From the NCBI GenBank assembly GCA_963750965.1, contig CAVVSK010000014.1:1-64000 (forward strand): a DNA stretch of 64,000 nt. The letters run 5' to 3'. Positions 1-8,874 of this stretch are shown in pieces. This DNA is from CANKHA01 sp963750965 (lineage in GTDB: Bacteria > Pseudomonadota > Alphaproteobacteria > Rhizobiales > Xanthobacteraceae). A model generated the notes under the pieces. It ran no database searches and was not told where the DNA came from. It saw only the letters and a program-made list of their open reading frames with translations. The position numbers and the translations under genes were made by a program. Positions within the stretch are counted from its first letter, which is position 1. Every line of letters starts with the position of its first letter.

Positions 1-133
1 CGCATACGCCCCGCCATAGAGCCTTTGGTCGCTATCCACCCGAAAGCGGACTCGTTGTGCTCACTTTGAGTTGTCGATTTTGACCCTGACCGGAACTCGG
101 GGCAGGCGAACCTGCAGTGAAGATCGTTCGAAC

Positions 134-1093
134 CTAGCGGTTGCTTGTCAACGCCTTCGATACCGCCCTGGCGTGCTTGATGAAGAGCTCGGCTATTGGA
201 CTGAGGATTCGATTCTTCAGGGTAAAGATAGCGATGGGCACAGGCGGAATACCCAAATCGATAGGTAGCACCCGCAGGGACCAGGGCTTGGCGTTACCTC
301 GCAGCACTGAACCAAACATCACGGTGAGAAAATGCCCGTTCGCAAGCAGTTGCATGCGCGCATGCAATGAAAAGGATGTGACGCTCTCCCGCGGTGGCTC
401 TAGACCGTTGGCGCGCAACGCCTCCGCAACATATGACGCGATGAGAGAGTTGGTGGGAAACAGCACCCACGGTTCGTCTCTCAGCTCTTCCAGCGTGATT
501 GTGGGACAGCGGACCCACTTGTTCCTTGATCCAGCCACGACGAAAAACTCGTCCTCGCACAGGACTTCCATAGTTATGTCATCGTCAGCGAGGGGCTTTA
601 GAACTCGTCCCACCATCAGGTCGACGCTGCGCTCTCGCAGCTCTCGAAATTCCTGCTCAGCCGTTTGGGCATTGACTAGGTGTACAACAATTCGCGGGTA
701 CTCACGCCAAAAGCGCTGCACGATGGCGGGCACGAATGCTGCCGTCATCGCTTCCGGGCATCCAATCCGCACCTCCCCGACGGTGGGATTACTCAAGTAC
801 TCGATGTCTCTAATTCCTTCTTTGAGCTCGTCGAACACGACGTGCTCCCGTTTGAGCAGGGCGCGCGCGTAGACCGTGGGCTCAATACCCCGCGAGGTCC
901 GATCGAGAAGACGGACACCGAGCACGCTCTCCAGGTTAGCGATCGCTTCTGAGACCGCTGGCTGGGACATGCCGAGATGCGTGGCTCCCTTGGCCATGCT
1001 TCCCCAGTGGACCACAGTCGAAAGAATATGGAGGTCGCGCAGCTTGAGACGCCGGCCAATGCGGTCCTCCCAATTGAAAGTCTGGCTAGCCAT
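134..1093 (-). CDS. LysR-family transcriptional regulator
   Basis: 319 aa, the usual LysR length. An N-terminal winged helix-turn-helix spans about residues 16-75, including the stretch MSQPAVSEAIANLE typical of the recognition helix. A LysR substrate-binding domain follows at about residues 100-300. The gene is divergent from the Bug-type binding protein that starts at 1189, leaving a 95-bp shared promoter region. That arrangement is typical of a LysR protein controlling its neighbour and itself. The inducer is unknown; a carboxylate taken up through the neighbouring receptor is an inference. AGGTAAACC lies just before the ATG. Confidence 0.93.
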   Translation of the reverse strand: MASQTFNWEDRIGRRLKLRDLHILSTVVHWGSMAKGATHLGMSQPAVSEAIANLESVLGVRLLDRTSRGIEPTVYARALLKREHVVFDELKEGIRDIEYLSNPTVGEVRIGCPEAMTAAFVPAIVQRFWREYPRIVVHLVNAQTAEQEFRELRERSVDLMVGRVLKPLADDDITMEVLCEDEFFVVAGSRNKWVRCPTITLEELRDEPWVLFPTNSLIASYVAEALRANGLEPPRESVTSFSLHARMQLLANGHFLTVMFGSVLRGNAKPWSLRVLPIDLGIPPVPIAIFTLKNRILSPIAELFIKHARAVSKALTSNR

Positions 1094-1188
1094 CAGGTTT
1101 ACCTATAGGGCTAGAGGAAAATTCCGGGTTCCACTTGTAGCACTGCGCGCGGATGATTGGCGCAAGTATTCCAGCCCTGGAGGAAGCG

Positions 1189-2211
1189 ATGCGCGTTCTC
1201 GCAGTCCCCTTTGCCCGGCTCATGCGCCGGAGCTCCGCCGCTCTCGCAATCGTAGCGGCCTTTGTGTTGGTGTCGGTGCAAACAGAAGCCCAAGCCCAAG
1301 CCTATCCAGATCGCACCATAATACTCGCCGTGCCGTTCCCCGCCGGCGGCGGCGCTGATGCGACCGGTCGGATCATCGCGGATGCAATGGCCAAGCATTT
1401 GGGCCAAAGCATCATCGTTGAGAATGTGGCAGGGGCCAGCGGCTCAGTCGGCCATGGCCGCGTAAAGAACGCAGCACCCGACGGTTATACGATTGGTCTT
1501 GGCACCATGGGAACGCTCGCTGCATCGGTCGCCATCAATCCCAAACTGAAATTCGATTCACTCCAGGACTTCGAACACCTCGGTCTGGTCAACACGACGC
1601 CCAATATCGTGTTCGTTCGGAAGGATCTTCCAGCCAACACCCTGAGAGAGTTTGTCGACTATGCCAGGGCAAAGGGCCGCGACCTCAAGATGGGACATTC
1701 CGGGACCGGGACCATCTCACACATCACCTGCGTCCTCCTGTTCCAGCTCATTGGAGCACAGCCGACCTACGTCACGTATCGTGGCTATGGACAAACGATC
1801 AACGACATCCTTTCCGGTTCGATTGACGGGTCCTGCGATCTTGTGACCTCGGTGAGCGGGCAGGTCTCCGCTGGCGCCGTAAAAGCGTTTGCCATCGCCG
1901 CGGATGAGCGCTCGCCTGCGGTGCCTGGCGTTCCAACCGCAAAGGAGGTCGATCTGCCCGACTTTAAGGCCGAGACATGGATGGGACTTTTCGCGCCCAA
2001 GAGCACGCCGGCTCCGGTGCTGGCAAGGTTGAAGGATGCGTTGGACAAATCGCTTAACGAAGCCACTGTTCAAAGGCGCTTTGCCGATATCGGTGCGGCG
2101 ATACCAAAGCCCGACCGGCGGGGCGGTGAGTACATGCTGAAATTGATCGGCAGCGAAATAGACCGTTGGGGCGGCATCCTCAAGAAGGCCGGAGTGGAAT
2201 TGTCGCAATAG
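1189..2211 (+). CDS. Bug/TctC-family tripartite tricarboxylate transporter substrate-binding protein
   Basis: 340 aa periplasmic solute receptor. Residues 1 to about 37 form a signal peptide ending near QAQA. The signature PFPAGGGADATGR follows, typical of Bug proteins, and the body is a two-lobe periplasmic-binding fold. An in-frame ATG lies at 1153, but GGAGG at 1179-1183 with a short spacer favours 1189. These receptors normally deliver carboxylates to TctA/TctB membrane subunits. None is present nearby, so it is an orphan receptor, as is common in this order. It is probably controlled by the divergent LysR gene. Confidence 0.9.
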   Translation: MRVLAVPFARLMRRSSAALAIVAAFVLVSVQTEAQAQAYPDRTIILAVPFPAGGGADATGRIIADAMAKHLGQSIIVENVAGASGSVGHGRVKNAAPDGYTIGLGTMGTLAASVAINPKLKFDSLQDFEHLGLVNTTPNIVFVRKDLPANTLREFVDYARAKGRDLKMGHSGTGTISHITCVLLFQLIGAQPTYVTYRGYGQTINDILSGSIDGSCDLVTSVSGQVSAGAVKAFAIAADERSPAVPGVPTAKEVDLPDFKAETWMGLFAPKSTPAPVLARLKDALDKSLNEATVQRRFADIGAAIPKPDRRGGEYMLKLIGSEIDRWGGILKKAGVELSQ

Positions 2212-2267
2212 GTGCCGCTGACGGCTCGATGCCACTTTGTCAACTCGGCCGTCCTGGGCACGGCAGC

Positions 2268-2385
2268 TTGTGGCCCTAAGCGGACCTAAATTGATGTCCG
2301 CTTTTCTGCCGCTGTTGGAGGAATAGCGGACTTCGTCGTCTAGATCGATCTAGGCTGATTTATGAGTACACGGCCTAGCCTTCGC
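2268..2385 (+). repeat. Dispersed intergenic repeat, copy A
   Basis: Non-coding element between the receptor gene and the small zinc-finger-like gene. It holds a GATGTCCGCT / AGCGGAC hairpin and ends in TTTATGAGTACACGGCC. Related copies lie at 15380-15510 (reverse orientation) and 19928-20036, sharing the hairpin and the tail. No transposase is encoded. I do not recognise the named family. Confidence 0.6.
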
Positions 2386-2388
2386 AGG

Positions 2389-2673
2389 TCAGCGATGGCT
2401 GCGATCGGCCTTCGATAGTGGCTGAGGCGGACGACCACTTGGGATTTCAACCCAGCCCTTTGGCGTTGTCCTAAAAGGCACACTTCGAAATTTGAGAACG
2501 TGCTCGATGTGCGGATATTTCGCAGGATCAACGCCGTTCCAGCTGTCCGCCCTGCATCTGTGGCACACATTCAATCGCCATTCGGTGATGTAGTTGCCCT
2601 CATAAACGTATCGGCCGAATTGAAACGAGCGTTGACACAGGAAGCATGTGTAGAACTCGGCTGCTTCAGCCAT
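2389..2673 (-). CDS. Small protein with two CxxC motifs (putative zinc-binding)
   Basis: 94 aa with no signal peptide or membrane segment. CFLC near residue 10 and CHRC near residue 37 could together bind one zinc ion as a treble-clef or ribbon; two histidines follow in PHIEH. No recognised family name can be assigned from sequence alone. Its 3' end abuts dispersed repeat copy A. The ribosome-binding site is weak. Codon use resembles neighbouring genes, and the spaced cysteine pairs argue for a real gene rather than a chance frame. Confidence 0.6.
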   Translation of the reverse strand: MAEAAEFYTCFLCQRSFQFGRYVYEGNYITEWRLNVCHRCRADSWNGVDPAKYPHIEHVLKFRSVPFRTTPKGWVEIPSGRPPQPLSKADRSHR

Positions 2674-2775
2674 TGCAGGAAAGCCCCAGTCGTCGGGCTC
2701 ATTCTGTTTGGTATTTATTGATAAGTCGTAAACCTTGCAGTGGCAGCGCAGTTGGCGACTGCGCGAAGTACCCGC

Positions 2776-3897
2776 TCAAGCCACCTGCGACTTGGGCGGC
2801 AGCGTCTCCAGCTCGGCCTTGTAGGCCTCGTCCATCTGCGGCTTTAAGCCGTGCCGCGCCAGGGCGTCGGCATACATTTTGCGAAGCGCGGGAGACTCGT
2901 CGGCATAGTCGATCTGGTAGCCGCCCAGCCGGCGGCTGATCCAGCTCATCGGCACGCCCTGCGCGTTGCGCGGCGACCAATGCTTGAACGCCAGATAGCG
3001 AGCGGGTGTCGGACCGGTGTTGAAATGCTGATGGAAGGTCTTGTTCGGCGGCACGATCAGGGTGCCGATCTCCCAGTCGTAGCGCCTGGGCTCCTCGCCT
3101 TCCGTCCACATCAGCGAATAGCCTTCGCCGTTGAGCAGGATCACATGCGCGCCCGGACCATGCGCATGGCCCTTCTTGTAGGTGCCGACGCCGAACTGTG
3201 AGATGTGGCTGGCCAGCGATGCGCGCGCCATGTTGAAGCGAATATGCCCGCCGCCCGCGCCGCGTTCCTTGGCGCTGATCAGCGGAATATTCACCGCATC
3301 CGGCACAAAATTGGTGGTGAGCAGAAAACCCTTCTGCTCGCCCTTGGCGCTGAAATAATCCGGCTCGCCGTTGAAGCGGCTCTTGAAATCATACGGCGTG
3401 TTGAAGACGAAAAAGGCATCGCCGTAGAGATTCATCACCGACGGGCAGCTGGTGACGCCGACATAGCGCGCGGGCTCCTGCCCCGAGCCGTTGAAATGCT
3501 GGTGCCAGCAATTGAGCGGGATGGCGAAGATGGCGCCCGCCTTCCATTCGAAGGTGATGCGCTGGCCCGCGTCGTTCCACACCGTGGTGGAGCCGCGGCC
3601 ATTGAGGATCAGGATCATCTCCTCGTAAAGCTGGCGCTGCGGCTCCAGCTTGCCGCCCGGCGCGATCTCGCACACATAGCAATCGTTCGAGGTTCGCGAG
3701 GCTTCGTGGTTGATGAAGACGCCATTGCCGCCGCGGCGCGCCCAGGGCTTCAGTTCGACGTGGCGCAGATTGCGCACGTAATGCCCGCTGATGATATCGA
3801 GGCCTTGCTCAGCCACCCAGCGCGTATAGGGCGAAGCTTTCTCCGTCTCGAATTTCTGCGCTAGTTCGTTGGAGACGATCGCGTCTGCCTTGACCAT
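2776..3897 (-). CDS. Double cupin-domain protein
   Basis: 373 aa with two cupin domains, at about residues 85-170 and 240-330. Metal-ligand-like histidine clusters are visible: WHQHF in the first domain, GHAHGPGAH and FHQHF in the second. Overall this resembles gentisate-dioxygenase-like bicupins. It is the last gene of the minus-strand operon Rieske protein, small protein, amidohydrolase, cupin, and starts 9 bp after the amidohydrolase stop. A ring-cleaving dioxygenase or a non-catalytic cupin are both possible. The context suggests breakdown of a cyclic or aromatic carboxylate; the substrate is unknown. Confidence 0.85.
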   Translation of the reverse strand: MVKADAIVSNELAQKFETEKASPYTRWVAEQGLDIISGHYVRNLRHVELKPWARRGGNGVFINHEASRTSNDCYVCEIAPGGKLEPQRQLYEEMILILNGRGSTTVWNDAGQRITFEWKAGAIFAIPLNCWHQHFNGSGQEPARYVGVTSCPSVMNLYGDAFFVFNTPYDFKSRFNGEPDYFSAKGEQKGFLLTTNFVPDAVNIPLISAKERGAGGGHIRFNMARASLASHISQFGVGTYKKGHAHGPGAHVILLNGEGYSLMWTEGEEPRRYDWEIGTLIVPPNKTFHQHFNTGPTPARYLAFKHWSPRNAQGVPMSWISRRLGGYQIDYADESPALRKMYADALARHGLKPQMDEAYKAELETLPPKSQVA

Positions 3898-3906
3898 TCA
3901 TCACTC

Positions 3907-5142
3907 TCAGGCGGCGAGATTGCCGTATTTGACCAGGTTTTCTTTTTGCTTCTCGTTACGCGGCGGCAGCTTGAACAGCCGTGATGCGGTGCCGCCGAGA
4001 ATATTGTGCTTGGCCTTTTCCGAGAGAAAGGGCAGATCGTAGATCGTGCTCGGCAAGTCGAAGTCCCAGTGCGGATAGTCGGAAGAATAAAGCAGCTGGG
4101 TTTCGGCGTTGATCATGCGGAAAGTCGTCTCCAGCGCGCCCATGTCCTGCACTTCCATGGGCTGCGAGGAGTAATACATGTCGCGCATGTATTCGCTCGG
4201 CTTCTTCTTCAGCAGCGGGCATTCCGAGGAGCGCAGCATGTATTCGTGGTCGAGCCGCTGCATCAGGAAGGGAATCCAGGCGAGGCCGCCTTCCACCCAG
4301 AGTATCGGCAGCTTGGGGAAGCGCTCGCCCATGCCGTTGATAACCCAGTTGGTGCAGTGGAGGATGTTGTAGAATGAGAAGCCGAGCGCGTGCACCGACA
4401 GGAAGCGGTTGCAGGCACGGAATACCGGCTCGCCCCAGTTCGGGCCGGAATGGAAGGCCAGCGCCAGACCGCGCTCCTCCATCGCCCGATAGACTTTCAT
4501 ATAGGCGTTGTCATTGACCTGCAGCGTGCGCACGGTGGTCACCATGAATCCGGTGACGCCATGGCAACCGCCGAACTTTTCGACTTGCCGCAGGCAGGCG
4601 TCGGGATCGGAGAACGGCAGCGACAGCATGGAATACATACGGTCGTCGCACTCGGGCAGCACGTTCTCGGTCAGCCAGCGGTTATAGGCCCAGCACAGAT
4701 CGACCTCCATTTCCTTCTGCGGATGCAGGCCGACGTTGAGCATGCCGGTGGGAAACAGGCAGGAATAGTCGACGCTCATCGCGTCCATCCAGCGGTGGCC
4801 GAGCTGGATGTCGCGCAGCTTGCCGGGCTCCACTTTTTCCGAGGAGCGCATGGGATAGCGCGTCACGCGGCCGCCCATGTCCTGATAGCCCATCTGGCCG
4901 GGCACGATGCTGTGGCGCGCCTTGGCGCGGCCGGAGATCGTGAGCTGCCGCAGCACGTCATTTTCCATATACGGCAGGATCTCGCCGAAATTCTCGTTCT
5001 CATAATGATGCGCATCGACGTCGACGATCAGGATGTCATCGAACTTGCGCTGCTGCGCCTGTTTGCGCGCATGCGCGAGCAGCCGGCTGGTGTTGAGCTC
5101 TTCTACCGAGACCCGGCGGCCACGATCAGCGATCAAGTCCAT
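3907..5142 (-). CDS. Amidohydrolase-2 family metal-dependent hydrolase/decarboxylase
   Basis: 411 aa TIM-barrel protein of the amidohydrolase-2 (ACMSD-like) group. An N-terminal metal-site motif DVDAHHYEN lies near residue 43, and the C-terminal SSDYPHWDFD contributes the conserved aspartate typical of this family. Known relatives hydrolyse or decarboxylate small aromatic or heterocyclic acids. The gene is third in the Rieske-to-cupin operon, 34 bp after the preceding stop. The N-terminal motif is DxDxHH rather than the more usual DxHxH, so metal coordination may differ. The substrate cannot be told from the sequence. Confidence 0.88.
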   Translation of the reverse strand: MDLIADRGRRVSVEELNTSRLLAHARKQAQQRKFDDILIVDVDAHHYENENFGEILPYMENDVLRQLTISGRAKARHSIVPGQMGYQDMGGRVTRYPMRSSEKVEPGKLRDIQLGHRWMDAMSVDYSCLFPTGMLNVGLHPQKEMEVDLCWAYNRWLTENVLPECDDRMYSMLSLPFSDPDACLRQVEKFGGCHGVTGFMVTTVRTLQVNDNAYMKVYRAMEERGLALAFHSGPNWGEPVFRACNRFLSVHALGFSFYNILHCTNWVINGMGERFPKLPILWVEGGLAWIPFLMQRLDHEYMLRSSECPLLKKKPSEYMRDMYYSSQPMEVQDMGALETTFRMINAETQLLYSSDYPHWDFDLPSTIYDLPFLSEKAKHNILGGTASRLFKLPPRNEKQKENLVKYGNLAA

Positions 5143-5176
5143 GATTGTCTCCTCGATATTCTGCTGGCCCGTCCGG

Positions 5177-5545
5177 TCAGCGCCCGGTCCAACTCTGCCA
5201 CATTCCCAATTCGAAGACTTGCAGGTCGGCCGCCTTCAAAAGACCGCTTGCCGTGATCATTACGTCGGTCGGACTGACACCGCTACGCGCGTCGAATGCA
5301 GGCTCCGGCACGCCGGCCTGTATCTGCTGCGAATAAATCTTGCATAACACCGCCATCAGCTTCTGCCGCGCCTTTTCCGAAACGAGGGGCAGTCCGGACT
5401 CGATGCCCCGCTCCATCTCGGCAGCAAGCTGCAGTGCCTGCGCCGAAGCCGTCGGCCCGCTCTCCGCCTTGGCTTTCCGCGTCGGGGCAGGAATCGCTTT
5501 CACCTTGCCGCGCGCCGCCTTTACGGCGGCTTTAGGCGACGACAT
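5177..5545 (-). CDS. Small conserved protein of the Rieske/amidohydrolase operon
   Basis: 122 aa. The first 40 residues are rich in Ala, Lys and Pro and probably disordered; the rest looks helical (for example AEMERGIESGLPLVSEKARQ). No recognisable motif, signal peptide or membrane segment. The start codon overlaps the 3' end of the Rieske gene by 14 bp, so the two are probably translationally coupled. A structural or assembly role for the pathway enzymes is possible but not shown. Confidence 0.75.
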   Translation of the reverse strand: MSSPKAAVKAARGKVKAIPAPTRKAKAESGPTASAQALQLAAEMERGIESGLPLVSEKARQKLMAVLCKIYSQQIQAGVPEPAFDARSGVSPTDVMITASGLLKAADLQVFELGMWQSWTGR

Positions 5546-5897
5546 AGATGTCCTCTCCCTTCTGCACGATCTGGTATTTCCGCAACTTCAGCTTGCGGTC
5601 GGCCACGCATTCGCCGGTGAGGAGGTCGTATTCGTAGCCGTGCCAGGGGCAAACGAAATGCATTTCGGTTTCGGAGAAATACAGCCCCCGGGACGTCATG
5701 TCCGGCATCAGCTTTTCTTCGACCTTGGCGATGGTCAGCCCCTCGCAGGCCGGGCCGCCCTGGTGCAGGCAGTAATTGCTGTAGGCGTGGAACTCGCCTT
5801 CATGGCGGAAGATGCCGATTTCGCGATCGCCAAGAAAGACAATACGGCGGTCGCCATCCTTAAAATCTGATGCTTTACCGATCAGTTGTTCGGCCAT
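5532..5897 (-). CDS. Rieske [2Fe-2S] ferredoxin-type protein
   Basis: 121 aa single-domain Rieske protein. Cluster ligands are C43-L-H45 and C83-P-W-H86. The 37-residue spacing between the pairs is longer than the roughly 16 of classical ferredoxins, as in some Rieske subfamilies. It probably passes electrons to an oxygenase. No oxygenase large subunit or reductase lies in the operon, which is odd. The ATG at 5897 is preceded by AGGAGG, which decides against a longer upstream start at 5984. First gene of the operon, divergent from the L,D-transpeptidase at 6142. Confidence 0.9.
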   Translation of the reverse strand: MAEQLIGKASDFKDGDRRIVFLGDREIGIFRHEGEFHAYSNYCLHQGGPACEGLTIAKVEEKLMPDMTSRGLYFSETEMHFVCPWHGYEYDLLTGECVADRKLKLRKYQIVQKGEDIYVVA

Positions 5898-6141
5898 GCT
5901 CGCAACACCTCCTGGTAGCCCGCTGAGCGCCCTTCCCGGGCGCCAGCAAGGGGCGGGAAGTCTGTGCGCGGCGGCACTTTGCACGTTGGAATGCGCGAAA
6001 GCAACACATGTGCGGGAATGCAGCCCGGGCGGCGGAAAAGTGGCGAAAATTCGTTGCCGAGTCGGAGCTTTTATGGCCCTGTCCGCCCGGGGGGCGGGGT
6101 GCGCTCCTCAAATGATTCACGGTCGCAATACAGGAATTGCC

Positions 6142-6744
6142 ATGCGCTTGGTTTACTCCGGGGGGATTCTTCCGGTCGCTGTCCTAGCTCTTGCGCTGTC
6201 GGGCTGCATGCAGCAGACCAGCCAAAATTTGTCGCGCCAGCAAATCGAGGCCAATGCCCGGCTGGTCAATAGCAGTTCGTTTTACTCTATGGCGCAGATC
6301 GCCCGCGTTCCCCGCGAGGTCGTCAGTTTCCCGGAAAAACACAAGCCCGGCACGATTATCATCAAGACAAATGAGCGTCGGCTTTACCTGACGCTCGGAG
6401 ACGGCAGGGCCCTGCGCTACGGCATCGGCGTCGGCCGCGACGGTTTCCGCTGGGCCGGCGTCCATAGCGTCAGCATGAAGAGGGAATGGCCGGACTGGAC
6501 GCCGCCCCCGCAAATGCTGAAACGGTTGCCCGATCTGCCGCGCCACATGGAAGGCGGGCCGGAAAACCCGCTCGGCGCCCGCGCCATGTATCTCGGCTCC
6601 TCGCTGTATCGCATTCACGGTTCGAACGAGGAAGAGACGATCGGCGAGGCCAATTCATCGGGCTGCTTTCGCATGACCAATACCGACGTGATCGACCTCT
6701 ATGAGCGCGTCAAGGTCGGCGCCACGGTGATCGTCAAGCTTTGA
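6142..6744 (+). CDS. L,D-transpeptidase (YkuD) lipoprotein
   Basis: 200 aa. The signal peptide ends in a lipobox, ALSGC with Cys22, so the protein is probably a lipoprotein. The YkuD catalytic motif is H159 with SSGC175FR. Such enzymes make 3-3 cross-links in peptidoglycan or attach proteins to it. Longer in-frame starts exist, but the ATG at 6142 gives a clean signal peptide. It is closely related to the protein at 10721-11311 (shared WPDWTPPP and GGP.NP.GARA segments), so the two are paralogues. The stop is followed by a 16-bp sequence found again at 21355-21370. Confidence 0.88.
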   Translation: MRLVYSGGILPVAVLALALSGCMQQTSQNLSRQQIEANARLVNSSSFYSMAQIARVPREVVSFPEKHKPGTIIIKTNERRLYLTLGDGRALRYGIGVGRDGFRWAGVHSVSMKREWPDWTPPPQMLKRLPDLPRHMEGGPENPLGARAMYLGSSLYRIHGSNEEETIGEANSSGCFRMTNTDVIDLYERVKVGATVIVKL

Positions 6745-6750
6745 GGCGTC

Positions 6751-6766
6751 GGTAGTGTCTCAGTTT
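6751..6766 (+). repeat. 16-bp repeat shared with the right edge of the 6-kb insert
   Basis: GGTAGTGTCTCAGTTT lies 6 bp after the L,D-transpeptidase stop. Its exact reverse complement occupies 21355-21370, touching the 31-bp direct repeat there. This may be the end of a mobile element; no transposase is adjacent. Confidence 0.45.
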
Positions 6767-6833
6767 GGCGGCTGACGTCGTAGTCGAATAGGCAGAGTTC
6801 TGGCATAATGGCACCGACGGCAAAGGTGCGGCC

Positions 6834-7076
6834 ATGTCGCTCGGTGAAATCGGCCAAGCGGTGATCGAAGCGCTTACAGCTTTGTTCAATGGCATTGCAG
6901 ACTACCCCATTGCGTGGGAAGACATTTTCATCTTGATCGGGGTTTTTGCTGCGGTTTTCTTGTACTTCTTCCTATTCAACCTGCTCATAGGGCCAATCAA
7001 GGAAGCCGTGGCCGATTTTAAGATATGGCTGCAGGCCCGCAAAGCCGCGAAGGATTCCCATGCCCAAGAGCCCTAA
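6834..7076 (+). CDS. Small single-pass membrane protein
   Basis: 80 aa with one hydrophobic helix at about residues 31-53 (IFILIGVFAAVFLYFFLFNL), followed by a basic amphipathic tail with QARKAAK. No known family recognised. Frame composition and the well-formed membrane segment support a real gene. It stands alone between the L,D-transpeptidase and a palindromic repeat; no strong ribosome-binding site is seen. Confidence 0.55.
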   Translation: MSLGEIGQAVIEALTALFNGIADYPIAWEDIFILIGVFAAVFLYFFLFNLLIGPIKEAVADFKIWLQARKAAKDSHAQEP

Positions 7077-7133
7077 AGGTGAGAAGCGCCCGGGCGTGCG
7101 GCTGTAAGGACGGCAGGTTCAACAAAACAACGC

Positions 7134-7228
7134 TGTCATCCGGCCGAGCGAAAGCGAGAGCAGGGACCCATCTCGCTGCGGCACTGGGTCCCGGATCGCC
7201 TCGTTTCACTTGCCGTCCGGGATGACCC
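7134..7228. repeat. Palindromic intergenic repeat (GTCATCCGG...GGGATGAC type)
   Basis: The element begins GTCATCCGGCC and ends GTCCGGGATGAC, with an inner GGGACCCA / TGGGTCCC pair, so it folds into a long imperfect hairpin. This type is widespread between genes in Bradyrhizobium-like genomes (general knowledge). It lies 3' of both flanking genes and may act as a bidirectional terminator or RNA-stabilising stem. Confidence 0.6.
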
Positions 7229-7233
7229 GGTTG

Positions 7234-7608
7234 TCACCGCATCGTCGGCTCGCGCGACAGGTTCTTCTGCGCCAGTTCGTCGAGATAATCCTGCCAGTAG
7301 CGCCGATACTCGCGGCCGAGCTCATGCAGATAGTCCCAGCTGAAGATGCCGGTCGAGTGCAGATCGTCGAACACCAGCCGCACGGCATAATTGCCGACCG
7401 GCTGCACCTCAAGAATCATGACGTTCTTCTTGCCGGGCACGGTCTTGCGCTCGTCCGGCGAATGGCCTTGCACTTCCGCACTGGGGCTTTTAACCCGCAG
7501 ATACTCCGCCGGCAGGTCGAAGCTCTGGCCATCCCCAAAGGTGACTGTCAGGGTCTTGCGGTCCTTGTGCAGGCGCAGCTCCGTCGGCCACGTAGCGGCA
7601 TCGGTCAT
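7234..7608 (-). CDS. DUF971 / gamma-butyrobetaine hydroxylase-like N-terminal domain protein
   Basis: 124 aa, almost entirely one DUF971 domain. The pattern is PTELRLHKD.KTLTVTFGDG, then LPAEYLRV.SPSAEVQGH, then NYAVRLVFDDLHSTGIFSWDYLHEL. In eukaryotic carnitine-pathway hydroxylases this domain sits at the N terminus; stand-alone bacterial forms are linked to Fe-S or Mrp-type contexts in some genomes, but the function is not established. The gene is divergent from the receptor-like gene at 7732. Confidence 0.88.
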   Translation of the reverse strand: MTDAATWPTELRLHKDRKTLTVTFGDGQSFDLPAEYLRVKSPSAEVQGHSPDERKTVPGKKNVMILEVQPVGNYAVRLVFDDLHSTGIFSWDYLHELGREYRRYWQDYLDELAQKNLSREPTMR

Positions 7609-7731
7609 TTCATTCTGCCCGGCTGATGGATTGGCATATTGTTACGGATTGCGGCCTGCCACAATGGCAGGCTTGGAGGTTTAACGCCGCGGCCGCGGGC
7701 AGCGACAACGGTGCAGCAAGGAGAAGTTTTC

Positions 7732-8721
7732 GTGACCCGAGTCCCCCTCACTTTGGCCGTCAGCGAATACGACCATGTCACCGATCTGGTCACCGGCCGG
7801 GTGCCGGTGGAAGGCGTCGATCTGACCTGCCTCACTTTGCAGATTGAGGAGATCTTCTTTCGCGCTTTTGTTTACCGCGATTTCGATGCCTCGGAAGTTT
7901 CCATGGCCAAGCTCTGCTCGACGATCTCGCAGGGCGACAATTCGCTGGCGGCCATCCCGGTATTTCCCTCGCGGGTGCCGCGGCATTCCTCCATCTACAT
8001 CCGCCGCGACGGGCCGGTGAAAAGCCCGTCGGATCTGAAAGGACGCAAGGTCGGCCTGCCGGAATGGGCGCAGACGGCGGCGGTTTATTCGCGCGGGCTG
8101 CTGGTCCATCACTATGGTGTCCCGCTCACCGCGGTCGAATGGGTGCAGGCCGGCGTCGATCAGCCGGGGCGCACGGAAAAGGTGAAGCTCAATCTGCCTG
8201 CCGGCGTGAAGCTGACGCCGCGGCCGGACACGAGCCTGAACGAGATGCTGCTCTCGGGCGAGATCGACGCCGTCCTGACCGCGCACGCGCCGCCCGCCTT
8301 CGCCAGCGGCCACCCGAATATCGGCCGCATGTTCGAGGATTTCCTCGACGTGGAAATGAATTACGTCAAAGAGACCGGGATCTTTCCCATCATGCATGCG
8401 GTCGCGATCCGCCGCGATGTAGTCGAACGCCATCCCTGGATCGCAATGAATCTGTTCAAGGCTTTTGAGGAAGCGAAAAACCGCAGCGTGGCGCGCGTGC
8501 AGGCGATTACCTCGACGACGGTGCCGATCCCCTGGTGTTACGAATATGCGCGGCGCGCCAAGGCGGTGTTCGGCGATGACCCATGGCCCTACGGCATCGA
8601 GCCCAACCGCAAAACGCTCGACGCCTTCCTGCAATACGCGCACGAGCAGGGTGTCTGCCACCGCCGGCTCACGCCGGAGGACCTGTTTTTGCCGCAGGTG
8701 CAGAAAAGCTTTCGCGTCTGA
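7732..8721 (+). CDS. 4,5-dihydroxyphthalate decarboxylase-like / periplasmic-binding-fold protein
   Basis: 329 aa with a type-2 periplasmic-binding-protein fold, without an obvious signal peptide from the chosen start. VTRVPLTLAVSEYDH at the N terminus and the DLKGRKVGLPEWAQTAAVYSR segment match proteins annotated as 4,5-dihydroxyphthalate decarboxylase. AAGGAG at 7719-7724 with a 7-base spacer selects GTG 7732 over an ATG at 7639. Known members decarboxylate dihydroxyphthalate, but most homologues are untested and some may bind ligands only. No phthalate genes are nearby, so the reaction is uncertain. Confidence 0.82.
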   Translation: MTRVPLTLAVSEYDHVTDLVTGRVPVEGVDLTCLTLQIEEIFFRAFVYRDFDASEVSMAKLCSTISQGDNSLAAIPVFPSRVPRHSSIYIRRDGPVKSPSDLKGRKVGLPEWAQTAAVYSRGLLVHHYGVPLTAVEWVQAGVDQPGRTEKVKLNLPAGVKLTPRPDTSLNEMLLSGEIDAVLTAHAPPAFASGHPNIGRMFEDFLDVEMNYVKETGIFPIMHAVAIRRDVVERHPWIAMNLFKAFEEAKNRSVARVQAITSTTVPIPWCYEYARRAKAVFGDDPWPYGIEPNRKTLDAFLQYAHEQGVCHRRLTPEDLFLPQVQKSFRV

Positions 8722-8874
8722 TACGAACTATTCAGCAAGCATTCACGTTGGACCTGTCATTGCAGAGCACGCGGTCCTCGATTGCAAGCTGAAAATTGCC
8801 CTCAGCATGCTCTGGGGCTAGATTGATGCAGTCATGCTGCACGTGAGACATTTATTGAATCATTGGAGATACTG

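Noticed and set aside
1..133. Possible gene at the left window edge
   Set aside because: Only short frames and no motif; left unassigned.
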